This document shows, piece after piece, positions 29,524 to 37,957 of a stretch of DNA of 64,000 nucleotides. Numbering within the stretch: position 1 is the first letter of the stretch; each line of letters opens with the position of its first letter. The stretch covers positions 3,530,001-3,594,000 of the forward strand of contig CP134226.1 in NCBI GenBank assembly GCA_031655335.1, read 5' to 3'. The DNA is from Thalassospiraceae bacterium LMO-SO8. Lineage in GTDB: Bacteria; Pseudomonadota; Alphaproteobacteria; Rhodospirillales; Casp-alpha2. Made by a program: the position numbers and the translations under genes. The notes below the pieces were generated by a model. That model saw only the letters and a list, made by a program, of their open reading frames with translations, did no database searches and had not been told where the DNA came from.

Positions 29524-29997
29524 TCAGACTTTCGACCAGTGTCCGAAAGTCGCGACCTTGGTCACATTGATTCCATCGTCGGACAAGGGAACCCGGACCT
29601 GCGTCTGCTCGATATTCACGCGCTTTCCGTATTGCTCCCGGTAGACGGTGTCCCGCGAGGCAATGGGCCGTTTTTCCTGCACGACGCGCAGGTATTCTTC
29701 CCAGCCGACCGGGCCTCTGAATTGAGGGAAATCCCTGGTTCGTTTGCCGGTCTTGTCGGCGCCCTTCCACTCTGTCTGGCCCGTTCCCCAAAAGCGGATG
29801 ACGAAATCGATCACCTCGCGTCCCGAAGGGTCGTATACGGCGTCGGCGACAATGACGTAGGGCACCAACTTGGGGTTCAACCTGGAAAGGTTGAACTGCT
29901 TCCAGGACGGCGCGAATCTCTCTCCCTTCACCGATGCCCAATAGTCGACGAATTCATGGATTTCGGGATCGGTGATTTCAGACAGGTCGACAATCAT
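29524..29997 (-). CDS. PAS_5-type domain protein, function unknown
   Basis: A 157-residue soluble protein resembling the PAS_5 (DUF1488-like PAS) family frequent in Rhodospirillales. It begins with a short helical segment (EIHEFVDYWASVKGERFAPS) and then has the core VIDFVIRFWGTGQTEWKG and YREQYGKRVNIEQ. Members occur as single-domain proteins without an output domain, and their ligand and partner are not established. It lies 99 bases upstream of the Rid gene on the same strand, and 155 bases separate it from the lolD stop. No terminator is seen on either side. Confidence 0.7.
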   Translation of the reverse strand: MIVDLSEITDPEIHEFVDYWASVKGERFAPSWKQFNLSRLNPKLVPYVIVADAVYDPSGREVIDFVIRFWGTGQTEWKGADKTGKRTRDFPQFRGPVGWEEYLRVVQEKRPIASRDTVYREQYGKRVNIEQTQVRVPLSDDGINVTKVATFGHWSKV

Positions 29998-30152
29998 CAG
30001 CGATTATCCGCGCATGGTACCTTGATGCGCCAAATGCTTCCGGCACCCGGCAATCGTTGACGTTGGCCCGCCCCCAAGCAAGCTACCGATCATACCCCGA
30101 TATGGCAAAAGCATCGTGCGGATTTTGGTCCCGAAAATATGCTGGGTGCGGT

Positions 30153-30845
30153 TTATTCCGGGAACAGAAACCCGTCGGTCAGCCGCAACGTGCGGTCCAT
30201 CTGCGCCGCGAGTCGCGGGTTATGAGTCGCGATCAGGGCCGCCAGACCAGCCCCCCGGGCCAGACGCAGCAGGATCGAGAACACCTCGTCCGCCGTATGC
30301 GGGTCCAGGTTGCCCGTGGGTTCGTCGGCAAGCAGCACCTTGGGTGCTGTCGACAGCGCCCGAGCGATGGCGACGCGCTGCTGCTCGCCGCCGGACAGCC
30401 GCGCCGGACGATGGGTCAGGCGTTCCGACAGCCCCATCCAGTTGAGGATTTCCTTGGCCCGGTCCTTGGCGTCCTTATGGGGGATGCCGGAAATGATCTG
30501 CGGGATGATGACGTTTTCAAGCGCCGTGAATTCCGGCAGCAGGTGGTGATGTTGATAGACGAAACCCAGGTTGTAGCGCCGCATCAGGGTGCGTTCCTCG
30601 TCGCCCATGGCGGAACAGTCCTGGCCGTTGACCTCGATCGTGCCGGCATCGGGGGATTCCAACAGGCCCGCGATGTGCAGCAAGGTCGATTTCCCCGCCC
30701 CCGACGGGCCGACCAGGGCCACGACCTCGCCCGGGCGCACGGTCAGGTCGATGCCCTTGAGGATTTCCAATTCCGACCGCCCCTGGCGGAAGGTGCGCCG
30801 GATGCCGCGCAGCGCCAGGGCGGGCACCATCCCCGTCTCACTCAT
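30153..30845 (-). CDS. lolD: Lipoprotein-releasing ABC transporter ATP-binding protein LolD
   Basis: LolD powers extraction of outer-membrane lipoproteins from the inner membrane for transfer to LolA. The 230-residue ATPase has Walker [10 protein letters not shown] (46-54), the signature LSGGEQQR, Walker [13 protein letters not shown] and the H-loop ATHN. The start at 30845 overlaps the permease gene by eight bases; another ATG at 30830 is possible. It is the distal gene of proS-lolC/E-lolD. The conserved neighbour dnaE is displaced here by about 4.8 kb of other genes. Confidence 0.95.
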   Translation of the reverse strand: MSETGMVPALALRGIRRTFRQGRSELEILKGIDLTVRPGEVVALVGPSGAGKSTLLHIAGLLESPDAGTIEVNGQDCSAMGDEERTLMRRYNLGFVYQHHHLLPEFTALENVIIPQIISGIPHKDAKDRAKEILNWMGLSERLTHRPARLSGGEQQRVAIARALSTAPKVLLADEPTGNLDPHTADEVFSILLRLARGAGLAALIATHNPRLAAQMDRTLRLTDGFLFPE

Positions 30846-32088
30846 AGCGCAGCGCCTCGGCCGGGTCCGTGCGGGCGGCACGCCAGGACGGATAGATGGT
30901 CGCCAGGAACGACAGGCCCAGCGCCATGCCGATCACGGCGATGACCTCGCTCCAGTCGATGACGGCGGGCAGTTGCGACAGGAAATAAATTTCGGCGGCG
31001 AACAGGTCGGTGCCGGTCAGGCCCTGAATCCACTGGCGCACGCCCTCGATGTTGTCGGCGAAGGCGATGCCCAGGACGGCGCCCGCGACGGTGCCGATCA
31101 CGCCGACGCTGGCGCCGGCGATCAGGAATACCCGCATCACCATGCCGCGGGTCGCCCCCATGGTCCGCAGGATGGCGATGTCCCTGCCCTTGTCCTTCAC
31201 CAGCATGATCATGGACGAGATGATGTTGAACGCCGCGACCAGGATGATCAGCGTCAGAATCAGGAACATCACGTTGCGTTCGACCTGGATGGCGTTGAAG
31301 AAGCTGGCGTTGGCCTGCTGCCAGTCATGGATGCGCCCGATCCCGGGCACGGCGCCGGCGATGCGGGTCTTGACCTCCAGCGCCTGATCCGGGTCACGGA
31401 TGAAGACTTCGAGCGACGAGACGGCTTCCTTGGGAAACTTGAAGTAGACCTGGGCATCGGCCAGGTCCATGAACACGAAGCTGGAATCGTATTCGTACAT
31501 GCCGACCTCGAAGGTCGCCGCGATGCGGTAGGCCGCCGCGCGCGGCACCGTGCCGAAGGCGGTGGCGCTGCCCTTGGGTGAAATCAGCGTAATCTTATCG
31601 CCGACCCGGACCCCCATTTTCTGCGCCAGGCGGTCGCCGATCACGACGCTTTGCCCGCCGTCCTTGAAATCGTCGAGGGAGCCGCGGGCGATGTTGTCGG
31701 CGATCAGCTTGCGCCGCGCCAGATCGGCATGGCGGATGCCGCGTACCAGGGCCCCCTGCGCCGCCCCGTTGGCGGTGGCCATGACCTGGCCTTCGATCAA
31801 GGGGGTCACGCTGACCACCCCCCTGAGATCACGAATGCGCTGCCCGATGGGGTCGAAATCCTTGAGGTCGCGGAACTGGCCCTGCACGCTGAGATGCCCG
31901 TTGAGCCCCAGGATGCGGGTCAACAGTTCCTGACGGAAACCGTTCATCACCGACATGACGATGATCAGGGTGGCGACGCCGAGCGCGATACCGAGCAGCG
32001 AAAACCAGGCGATGACGGAGATGAACCCCTCCTGCCGGCGGGCGCGTAGATAGCGCAGCGCCATCATCCATTCAAATCGGCTGAACAC
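30838..32088 (-). CDS. lolC: Lipoprotein-releasing system permease LolC/E (LolF-like)
   Basis: This is the integral membrane subunit that works with LolD. The 416-residue protein has one N-terminal helix ([19 protein letters not shown]), a large periplasmic MacB-type domain (about 50-270) and three C-terminal helices (about 275-400). Only one permease gene is present. This fits lineages where a single LolF-like protein forms a homodimer instead of LolC plus LolE. The gene symbol follows common annotation; lolF may be more exact. Confidence 0.92.
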   Translation of the reverse strand: MFSRFEWMMALRYLRARRQEGFISVIAWFSLLGIALGVATLIIVMSVMNGFRQELLTRILGLNGHLSVQGQFRDLKDFDPIGQRIRDLRGVVSVTPLIEGQVMATANGAAQGALVRGIRHADLARRKLIADNIARGSLDDFKDGGQSVVIGDRLAQKMGVRVGDKITLISPKGSATAFGTVPRAAAYRIAATFEVGMYEYDSSFVFMDLADAQVYFKFPKEAVSSLEVFIRDPDQALEVKTRIAGAVPGIGRIHDWQQANASFFNAIQVERNVMFLILTLIILVAAFNIISSMIMLVKDKGRDIAILRTMGATRGMVMRVFLIAGASVGVIGTVAGAVLGIAFADNIEGVRQWIQGLTGTDLFAAEIYFLSQLPAVIDWSEVIAVIGMALGLSFLATIYPSWRAARTDPAEALRYE

Positions 32089-32191
32089 GAGGGGCGCTAT
32101 CCTTCCTTGTGGGATCGGCGGCGGGTTGGGCTAAGGGCAAGCAAGTGATCTTTAATCCGCATTCCGTCGGTTTTCCAGGCCATGACGGCCC

Positions 32192-33505
32192 TCATCCTTG
32201 CGTCAGACGCGCGAGGGCCGATTCTCGGCTGATTTCCACGCGTTCGCCGGTCGCCCGGTTCTTCAGTTCGACCATGCCCTTTTCCAGGCCGCGCGGCCCG
32301 GCGATGAGCTGCCACGGCAGGCCGATCAGGTCCATGTCGGCGAACTTGCCGCCGGCCCGTTCGTCGCGGTCGTCGTAGAGAACGTCCTGCCCGGCGCCCA
32401 AAAGCTGTTCGTACATGTCCTGGCAGGCCGCGTCGCAGGCCGCGTCGCCCGAACGCAGGTTGATCAGACCGATACGGAACGGGGCCACCGCTTCGGGCCA
32501 GATGATGCCCGCATCGTCATGGGACGCCTCGATAATGGCGCCGACAAGGCGCGACACGCCGATGCCGTAGGACCCCATCTCGCAGACGATTTCCTGGCCG
32601 TCGGGGCCGGTGACCTTGGCGCCCATGGGCTCGGAATATTTCTTGCCGAAATAGAAGATGTGCCCGACCTCGATCCCCCGGGCGGTGATCAGGTCGTCGC
32701 CCAAGGCCGCTTCGGCCGCCGGGTCGCGCTTTTCATCCGTCGCGGCGTACTTGCCGGTGAAGGTCTCGACCACACTGCTCAGGTCGCCGTCGAAATCGAC
32801 GCCGTCGAGCCAGTTGTTGTCGAGGAAATCCTTGTGGCAGGCGATCTCGCTTTCGCCCGTATCGGCCAGGATCAGGAACTCGTGGCTCATGTCGCCGCCG
32901 ATCGGCCCGGTGTCCGCCGCCATGGGAATGGCCTTCAACCCCATCCGCGCATAGGTCTTCAAGTAAGACACAAAATGTTTCTGATAAGACTTTCTGGCAC
33001 CTTCATAATCCAGGTCGAAGGAATAGGCGTCCTTCATCAGGAATTCGCGCCCGCGCATGACCCCGAAGCGGGGCCGCACTTCGTCGCGGAACTTCCACTG
33101 GATGTGATAGAGCATCTTCGGCAGGTCGCGGTAGGAGCGCACGGCGTCGGCGAAGATCTGGGTGATCTGCTCCTCGTTGGTCGGCCCGTAGAGCATGTCC
33201 CGCTCGTGGCGGTCGGTGATGCGCAGCATCTCAGGCCCGTAGGCGTCGTAACGTCCCGACTGCCGCCACAGTTCCGCCGGCTGGATGGTCGGCATCAGAA
33301 CCTGCTGGCAGCCGATCGCATCCTGTTCCTCCTCGACGATGCGGGTGATGTTCTTGAGTACCCGATAGCCCAGCGGCAGCCAGGAATAGATCCCCGCCGA
33401 AGACTGGCGCACCATGCCCGCGCGCAGCATCAGGCGATGCGACGCGATCTGGGCGTCGGCGGGCGTTTCCTTCATGGTCGGCATGAAAAAGCGGGAAAGG
33501 CGCAT
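32192..33505 (-). CDS. proS: Prolyl-tRNA synthetase, short editing-free form
   Basis: ProS charges tRNA-Pro. At 437 residues it lacks the roughly 180-residue INS editing domain of E. coli ProS, as is normal for alphaproteobacteria. Class II motifs are visible: motif 1 near [17 protein letters not shown], motif 2 in [21 protein letters not shown] (about 137-157) and motif 3 in [15 protein letters not shown]. The C-terminal anticodon-binding domain follows. The start ATG at 33505 matches the family N-terminus. It is upstream of lolC/E with a 103-base gap. A 466-base non-coding region precedes it. Confidence 0.96.
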   Translation of the reverse strand: MRLSRFFMPTMKETPADAQIASHRLMLRAGMVRQSSAGIYSWLPLGYRVLKNITRIVEEEQDAIGCQQVLMPTIQPAELWRQSGRYDAYGPEMLRITDRHERDMLYGPTNEEQITQIFADAVRSYRDLPKMLYHIQWKFRDEVRPRFGVMRGREFLMKDAYSFDLDYEGARKSYQKHFVSYLKTYARMGLKAIPMAADTGPIGGDMSHEFLILADTGESEIACHKDFLDNNWLDGVDFDGDLSSVVETFTGKYAATDEKRDPAAEAALGDDLITARGIEVGHIFYFGKKYSEPMGAKVTGPDGQEIVCEMGSYGIGVSRLVGAIIEASHDDAGIIWPEAVAPFRIGLINLRSGDAACDAACQDMYEQLLGAGQDVLYDDRDERAGGKFADMDLIGLPWQLIAGPRGLEKGMVELKNRATGERVEISRESALARLTQG

Positions 33506-33696
33506 GCGGGCCGGGATCCTTCCGTTAACTTATGGTCTCTGCGGGATGGCAGTCGAGGCGGTTTGCGGCACCGGGCCCCAAGGCCCGGCAACGGGTTCAA
33601 GAACAAGGGAAGGTCATACCTTGTCCACGGGGGCTTTGTCCACGGGCCCATGTATCGGGCGGCGTCATCGACCAGTCTACGTATGGAGGTATGTTT
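33506..33696. other. Non-coding region upstream of proS with hairpins and a short direct repeat
   Basis: No convincing gene is present. CCGGGCC/GGCCCGG form a seven-pair hairpin at 33571-33588. AAGGT/ACCTT form another at 33610-33621. TTGTCCACGGG occurs twice, 15 bases apart (33621-33631 and 33636-33646). These may belong to the proS leader (minus strand) or to the promoter side of the RNA that follows on the plus strand. No strong sigma-70 promoter was recognised in either direction. Confidence 0.4.
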
Positions 33697-33825
33697 GGCC
33701 CTGTGCAATCAGCAGGTTAACGAAGAAACTTAGGCGCATCCCTGAGAAAAAGGGTGACCCGACTGGGGGCTCCGGGTAAGATGCCCTCGCTCGCAATGAC
33801 GAGCACCTGCCGGTCAGACTGGGCC
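33697..33825 (+). ncRNA. Candidate structured non-coding RNA, rod-like and 6S-like
   Basis: The plus strand folds into a long rod. GGCCC (33697-33701) pairs with GGGCC (33821-33825), GCAGGT (33712-33717) with ACCTGC (33805-33810), and GCATC (33736-33740) with GATGC (33780-33784). A large A-rich bubble sits on the 5' side (33718-33735). A small CTCG/CGAG hairpin lies opposite it (33786-33803). Two apical hairpins cap the rod (33740-33754 and 33757-33777). A closing stem plus central bubble with a 3'-side hairpin is the 6S RNA layout, though it is short for 6S. A strong plus-strand terminator lies 90 bases downstream with no coding gene between. tmRNA, RNase P and SRP RNA signature sequences are absent. 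Confidence 0.4.
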
Positions 33826-33914
33826 CGGGTTTTGGGAGGAAAAAAGCAAGAAGCAATAATTAAGCGGCAGCCTTCAAACGGCGCGAAGCTTTAGAGAATT
33901 CAGGACTTCAGTGG

Positions 33915-33946
33915 GGCAAGACCGAAAGGTCTTGCCTTAATTTTTT
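33915..33946 (+). terminator. Strong plus-strand terminator without an upstream coding gene
   Basis: GGCAAGACC (33915-33923), a GAAA tetraloop and GGTCTTGCC (33928-33936) form a perfect nine-pair stem followed by TTAATTTTTT. On the minus strand no T-run follows, so it terminates plus-strand transcription. The only genes nearby (DUF1467, proS) are on the minus strand, so a plus-strand transcript, most simply a small RNA, must end here. Confidence 0.85.
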
Positions 33947-33971
33947 GCCCGATCGGGATGGACCGTTCCCG

Positions 33972-34211
33972 CTATTGACGGAAGCTGACCAGCCCGGATT
34001 CGTGCAGCCAGTAGAAGCCCGCGAAGATGATTCCGGCAAGCACCGAGGTGGCGGCGAACTTCAACAGGATTCGCGGCTTGGCCGGCGATCCCGGGTCCTC
34101 GCCCGGGTTGAGGTCCGCCGGATCGACCCGGCGCACGCCCCAGGGCAGCACCGCGAACAGCGCGATCCACCAAATCACGAAATAGACGGCAAGGCCGGTT
34201 TGCCAGCTCAT
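33972..34211 (-). CDS. DUF1467 family small membrane protein
   Basis: A 79-residue protein with two membrane helices (LAVYFVIWWIALFAVLPWGV and LLKFAATSVLAGIIFAGFYW). They are joined by a short polar loop (RRVDPADLNPGEDPGSPAKP). This is the DUF1467 pattern, found throughout alphaproteobacteria just downstream of methylmalonyl-CoA epimerase. No function is known. The gap to the epimerase gene is five bases, so the two are cotranscribed. Confidence 0.88.
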   Translation of the reverse strand: MSWQTGLAVYFVIWWIALFAVLPWGVRRVDPADLNPGEDPGSPAKPRILLKFAATSVLAGIIFAGFYWLHESGLVSFRQ

Positions 34212-34216
34212 AATGG

Positions 34217-34621
34217 TTAGGCCTGTTCCAGTTCGATGAGGGTGCCGTTGAAATCCTTGGGATGCAGGAACAGAACCGGCTTGCCATGGGCGCCGATCTT
34301 GGGTTCGCCGCCGCCCAGCACGCGGGCCCCCTGCTCCTTCAAATGGTCGCGGGAGGCCAGAATGTCATCGACCTCGTAACACACGTGATGAATGCCCCCC
34401 GACGGGTTCTTGTCGAGGAAGCCCTGGATGGGCGAGCCTTCGCCCAGGGGATGCAGCAGTTCGATCTTGGTGTTGTCCAGCTCGACGAACACCACGGTGA
34501 CGCCGTGGTCGGGCTCCGGCTGTGGTGGCGAGACCTTGGCGCCCAGGGTATCGCGGTAGGTCGCGGTCGCGGCGGCCAGATCGGGCACGGCGATGGCCAC
34601 GTGGTTCAGTTTTCCGATCAT
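34217..34621 (-). CDS. mce: Methylmalonyl-CoA epimerase
   Basis: It interconverts the R and S forms of methylmalonyl-CoA in propionyl-CoA metabolism. The 134-residue vicinal-oxygen-chelate protein begins MIGKLNHVAIAVPDL with metal ligand His7. A second ligand His lies in GGIHHVCYEV (about 78-79), and Glu130 in GTLIELEQA. The longer open frame to 35542 is an artefact over rnj. It lies 44 bases downstream of rnj and is tightly followed by the DUF1467 gene. Confidence 0.94.
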   Translation of the reverse strand: MIGKLNHVAIAVPDLAAATATYRDTLGAKVSPPQPEPDHGVTVVFVELDNTKIELLHPLGEGSPIQGFLDKNPSGGIHHVCYEVDDILASRDHLKEQGARVLGGGEPKIGAHGKPVLFLHPKDFNGTLIELEQA

Positions 34622-34665
34622 GTCGCAGAATTCTCCGTCACGGTTGTCCCTGCCCCTCGTCTTTA

Positions 34666-36378
34666 TCAGATACGCACCAAATGCACCGTTGTCACGGGCT
34701 TCATGTCCAATTGTCCGCGGAACGTCCGCCGCACGGCCAGGCGCACGGCCTCGATGACGGCCGCGTCGTCGGCCAGCTTGCGCGGCGGCAGGGACCGCAC
34801 GGCGTTGATCGCGGCCTCGCGGGCGGCATCGACCACCGGGTCGTTGTCCTCGTCCTCGGAAATGCCGAGCGTGGTGATCTGCGGCTCCTCGGCCAGACCG
34901 CCGTCGTCGACGGCCACCGTCACCGTGACCACGCCATGCCACACGCCGCGGATGCGTTCCTTGATGAGATTGCCTTCCATGGGCACCAGCCGGCCGCCGA
35001 TCAGGGCCAGGCGGCCCGTCGGCACATGATCGACGACGTCGAGCGGCCCCGGCGCCAGGCGGGTCATGGTGCCGTTGGGGGCGACGATCGCCGCCTCGAC
35101 CTGGCATTCGCGGGCCAGGCGCGCGTGTTCGTGCAGGTGGCGCAATTCGCCATGCACCGGCACCGCATAGCGCGGCCGCACCAGTTGGTACATATGCGAT
35201 AATTCGTCCCGGTTGGGGTGGCCCGAGACATGAACGAAGGCGTCGCGCGAGGTGATGATCCGCACGCCGCGCGCCACCAGATCGTTCTGCAAGCGGGCAA
35301 TCGAGGTCTCGTTGCCGGGAATTTCCCGGGATGAGAAGATCACCCAGTCCCCTTCGCCCAAGGAAATGCGCGGATGATCGCCGGAAGCGATGCGGGACAG
35401 GGCGGCCCGGGGCTCCCCCTGGCTGCCCGTGCAGATGATCAGGACCTTGTCGTCGGGCAGGCTGTCGGCGTCGCCTTCGTCGAGAAACGCCGGCACATCG
35501 GCCAGGTATCCGTTCTCGCGGGCTGCACTCTGGATGCGCCACAGGGAACGCCCGGCCAGGACGACCTGGCGGCCCGTTTCCTGGGCCGCGCGGGCGATGG
35601 TTTCCAGCCGCGCCACGTTGGTCGCGAAGCAGGCCACGGCGACCCGGCCCGGACAGCCGGCGATGACCTCAGTCATGCTGTCCAAAATCTCGCCCTCGGA
35701 CCCGGACTGTCCCGGTGAAAACACGTTGGTGGAATCGCAGACCATGGCCAGCACGCCGTCGTCGCCCAGGGCGCGCAGGGCCGCCTGGTCCGATACGTCG
35801 CCGATCACCGGGTCGGGGTCGAACTTCCAGTCGCCCGTGTGCAGCACGGTGCCCAAGGGCGTGCGCACGACCACGGCGTTGGGTTCGGGGATGGAATGGG
35901 TCAGCGTGATCAGTTCCAGTTCGAACGGCCCGACCGAGAACGTGCCCTGCAACGGCACGACGGTAACGTCGGCGTCGTCCTCCCAGCCCGGTTCGGCCAG
36001 CTTGCGGGCCAGGATATGGGCCGTGAACGGCGTCGCGAAGATCGGACACTTGAAACGGTCCCACAGGTACTGCACGGCGCCCAGGTGATCTTCGTGGGCA
36101 TGCGTCAGCACCAGACCGTCGAGCTGATCCGCGCGCTCCTCGATGAACGACGGATCGGCCATGATGACGTCCACCCCCGGCGGCCAGCCGTCGGAAAAGG
36201 TCACCCCCAGGTCGAGCATGATCCAGCGCTCCTCCCCTGGCGGGCCGTAGCCGTAAAGGTTCAGGTTCATGCCGATCTCGCCGGCGCCGCCCAGGGCGAC
36301 GAACACCAGTTCGTTGCCGTTCGGGGTCGATTTGGCCGTTTTCGATTTCGCCTTCTTCGGCTTTGCCGGCCCGGTCAT
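34666..36378 (-). CDS. rnj: Ribonuclease J
   Basis: RNase J is a metallo-beta-lactamase-fold 5'-3' exonuclease and endonuclease for mRNA decay and rRNA maturation. The 570-residue protein has a basic N-terminal tail (PAKPKKAKSKTAK). The metal motif is H93-A-H95-E-D97-H98. The beta-CASP region carries CTGSQGEPRAAL, and HVSGHPNRDEL and PVHGELRHL follow. The ATG overlaps the coaX stop by four bases. Confidence 0.95.
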   Translation of the reverse strand: MTGPAKPKKAKSKTAKSTPNGNELVFVALGGAGEIGMNLNLYGYGPPGEERWIMLDLGVTFSDGWPPGVDVIMADPSFIEERADQLDGLVLTHAHEDHLGAVQYLWDRFKCPIFATPFTAHILARKLAEPGWEDDADVTVVPLQGTFSVGPFELELITLTHSIPEPNAVVVRTPLGTVLHTGDWKFDPDPVIGDVSDQAALRALGDDGVLAMVCDSTNVFSPGQSGSEGEILDSMTEVIAGCPGRVAVACFATNVARLETIARAAQETGRQVVLAGRSLWRIQSAARENGYLADVPAFLDEGDADSLPDDKVLIICTGSQGEPRAALSRIASGDHPRISLGEGDWVIFSSREIPGNETSIARLQNDLVARGVRIITSRDAFVHVSGHPNRDELSHMYQLVRPRYAVPVHGELRHLHEHARLARECQVEAAIVAPNGTMTRLAPGPLDVVDHVPTGRLALIGGRLVPMEGNLIKERIRGVWHGVVTVTVAVDDGGLAEEPQITTLGISEDEDNDPVVDAAREAAINAVRSLPPRKLADDAAVIEAVRLAVRRTFRGQLDMKPVTTVHLVRI

Positions 36379-37148
36379 GCCGTGTTGTTCCGGTGGATCA
36401 TGTACAGCCCGTCCAGGGTCAATGTGCCGTCCACCAGTTCGATGGCCTGGGTCGCGTCAAGGAACAGGGGGGCCAGACCGCCGGTCGCGATCACGCGGGC
36501 GTCGGCCCCCGTTTCCAGCTGGATACGCCGCACGATGCCTTCGATCAGGCCGACATAGCCCCAGAACACGCCCGACTGCATGGCGGTGACGGTGTCGCGG
36601 CCGATCACCCTGTCCGGCCGCTCGATACTGATCAGCGGCAGCTTGGCCGCCGCCTGATGCAGGGCTTCCAGGGACAGGTTGATGCCGGGCGATATGACGC
36701 CGCCCATGTAACTGCCCTGCCCGTCGATCACATCGAACGTCGTCGCCGTGCCGAAATCGACGATGATCAGCGGCCCGCCGTATTTGGCATGGGCGGCCAC
36801 CGTGTTGACCAAACGGTCGGCCCCGACCTGTTCGGGACGGTCGACCAGCACCTTGATGCCGAGATCGACATTCGCGTCGCCGACCACCAGGGGGTCGATC
36901 CCGAAATAGTCGCGGCACAGCCCGACCAGGGGAAAGCGGTTGTTGGGCACCACCGTGGCCAGGATGGCGTGAGTTATCCCGTCGGGGTCGATGCCGTTCA
37001 TTTCCATGAGCGGGCGCAGCCAGACGGCGTGTTCGTCCTTGGTGCGCTCCAGCTTGGAATTGGCGCGCCAGGAGCCCTTCATCGCGCCGTCGTCGCCGAA
37101 CACGGCGAAGACGATGTTGGTGTTTCCGGAATCGATTGCCAGCAGCAT
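36375..37148 (-). CDS. coaX: Type III pantothenate kinase
   Basis: CoaX phosphorylates pantothenate, the first step of CoA synthesis, and is not feedback-inhibited by CoA. The 257-residue ASKHA-fold protein starts MLLAIDSGNTNIVFAVF with the phosphate loop DSGNTN (6-11). VDFGTATTFDVI and GADR follow. The frame upstream to 37337 lies in birA and is not used. It sits 17 bases after birA and overlaps rnj by four, so the three genes are one unit. Confidence 0.95.
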   Translation of the reverse strand: MLLAIDSGNTNIVFAVFGDDGAMKGSWRANSKLERTKDEHAVWLRPLMEMNGIDPDGITHAILATVVPNNRFPLVGLCRDYFGIDPLVVGDANVDLGIKVLVDRPEQVGADRLVNTVAAHAKYGGPLIIVDFGTATTFDVIDGQGSYMGGVISPGINLSLEALHQAAAKLPLISIERPDRVIGRDTVTAMQSGVFWGYVGLIEGIVRRIQLETGADARVIATGGLAPLFLDATQAIELVDGTLTLDGLYMIHRNNTA

Positions 37149-37165
37149 GATGCCCCGTCCCGCCC

Positions 37166-37942
37166 TTAGGCGTCCTGGCTTTGCGGGAAAAAGACGTCGC
37201 CGGCGGTGATCGTGCGCGGGCCCGAGGGCGTTTCCAGGATCAACGCGCCGCTGTCGTCCAGGTCCTTGAAGGTGCCTGTCAGGGTTTCGTTGGCAAGCCG
37301 CACTTCGACCTCCTTGCCGACCTGGTCGCAGCGCCACAGCCAGTTCTTGCGCAGGCGCTCAAACCCCTCGTCGACCCAGATGCGGGTCCAGGCCAGGAAG
37401 TGCCGCCCGAAGCTTTCAAGAAATTCTGGCACCAGAACGGTCGCCCCCTCGTCCAACATGGACGTCGCGGGGAACTCCACATCCTCAGGGAAGCTGCGCA
37501 GGTTGACGCCGACGCCGACGATGACGAAATCGGGCTTCGCGTCGGCGGACGCGGCGCCCTGGGCCTCCAGCAGAATGCCCGCGACCTTGCGCCCGGAAAT
37601 CAGGACGTCGTTGGGCCATTTGGTATGGGCTTCCGTGCCCGGCTGGGCCAGGCTGCCGATGGCGTCAAACACGGCGAGCGAGGCGACGAAACCGAACTGC
37701 GCCGCATCCCGAAGCGGCACGTCCGGGCGCAAAATGATGGAAGCGTAGAAATTACCCTTGGGGCTGACCCAGGTGCGGCCCCGGCGGCCCCGTCCGGCGG
37801 TCTGCTCGGCGGCCCAGATCAGGGTGCCCTCGGGCGCGGATTCGGCCCCCTGCTCGGCCCGGCGTCGGGCTTCCGCATTGGTGCTGTCGACCGTGTCGAG
37901 TTCGACAAGGGTGAACAGTGACGGGAGTCTTGGCGCGTCCAT
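37166..37942 (-). CDS. birA: Biotin--[acetyl-CoA-carboxylase] ligase (no HTH domain)
   Basis: BirA activates biotin as biotinyl-AMP and attaches it to carboxylase lysines. The 258-residue form has the biotinyl-AMP loop GRGRRGR at residues 50-56, then TKWPNDVLI and KVAGILLE, and a C-terminal SH3-like domain. There is no N-terminal DNA-binding domain, so it is not a repressor. The start is uncertain: ATG 37942 is chosen, and GTG 37954 would add four residues. It follows nuoN after 15 bases, an arrangement common in this class. Confidence 0.93.
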   Translation of the reverse strand: MDAPRLPSLFTLVELDTVDSTNAEARRRAEQGAESAPEGTLIWAAEQTAGRGRRGRTWVSPKGNFYASIILRPDVPLRDAAQFGFVASLAVFDAIGSLAQPGTEAHTKWPNDVLISGRKVAGILLEAQGAASADAKPDFVIVGVGVNLRSFPEDVEFPATSMLDEGATVLVPEFLESFGRHFLAWTRIWVDEGFERLRKNWLWRCDQVGKEVEVRLANETLTGTFKDLDDSGALILETPSGPRTITAGDVFFPQSQDA

Positions 37943-37957
37943 GACGGACTTCACTCT

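Noticed and set aside
33414-33779. A 121-residue plus-strand open frame across the proS start
   Set aside because: It overlaps the proS N-terminus, is low in complexity, resembles no family, and lacks a ribosome site.
33697-33946. tmRNA, RNase P RNA or SRP RNA in the gap between proS and the DUF1467 gene
   Set aside because: The tag-peptide reading frame, the GAGGAAAGTCCGGGC core of RNase P and the GGTCAGG-type SRP loop are all absent.
34622-35542. N-terminal extension of methylmalonyl-CoA epimerase by about 300 residues
   Set aside because: The extension is out of frame with and fully overlaps rnj, and the family N-terminus begins at 34621.
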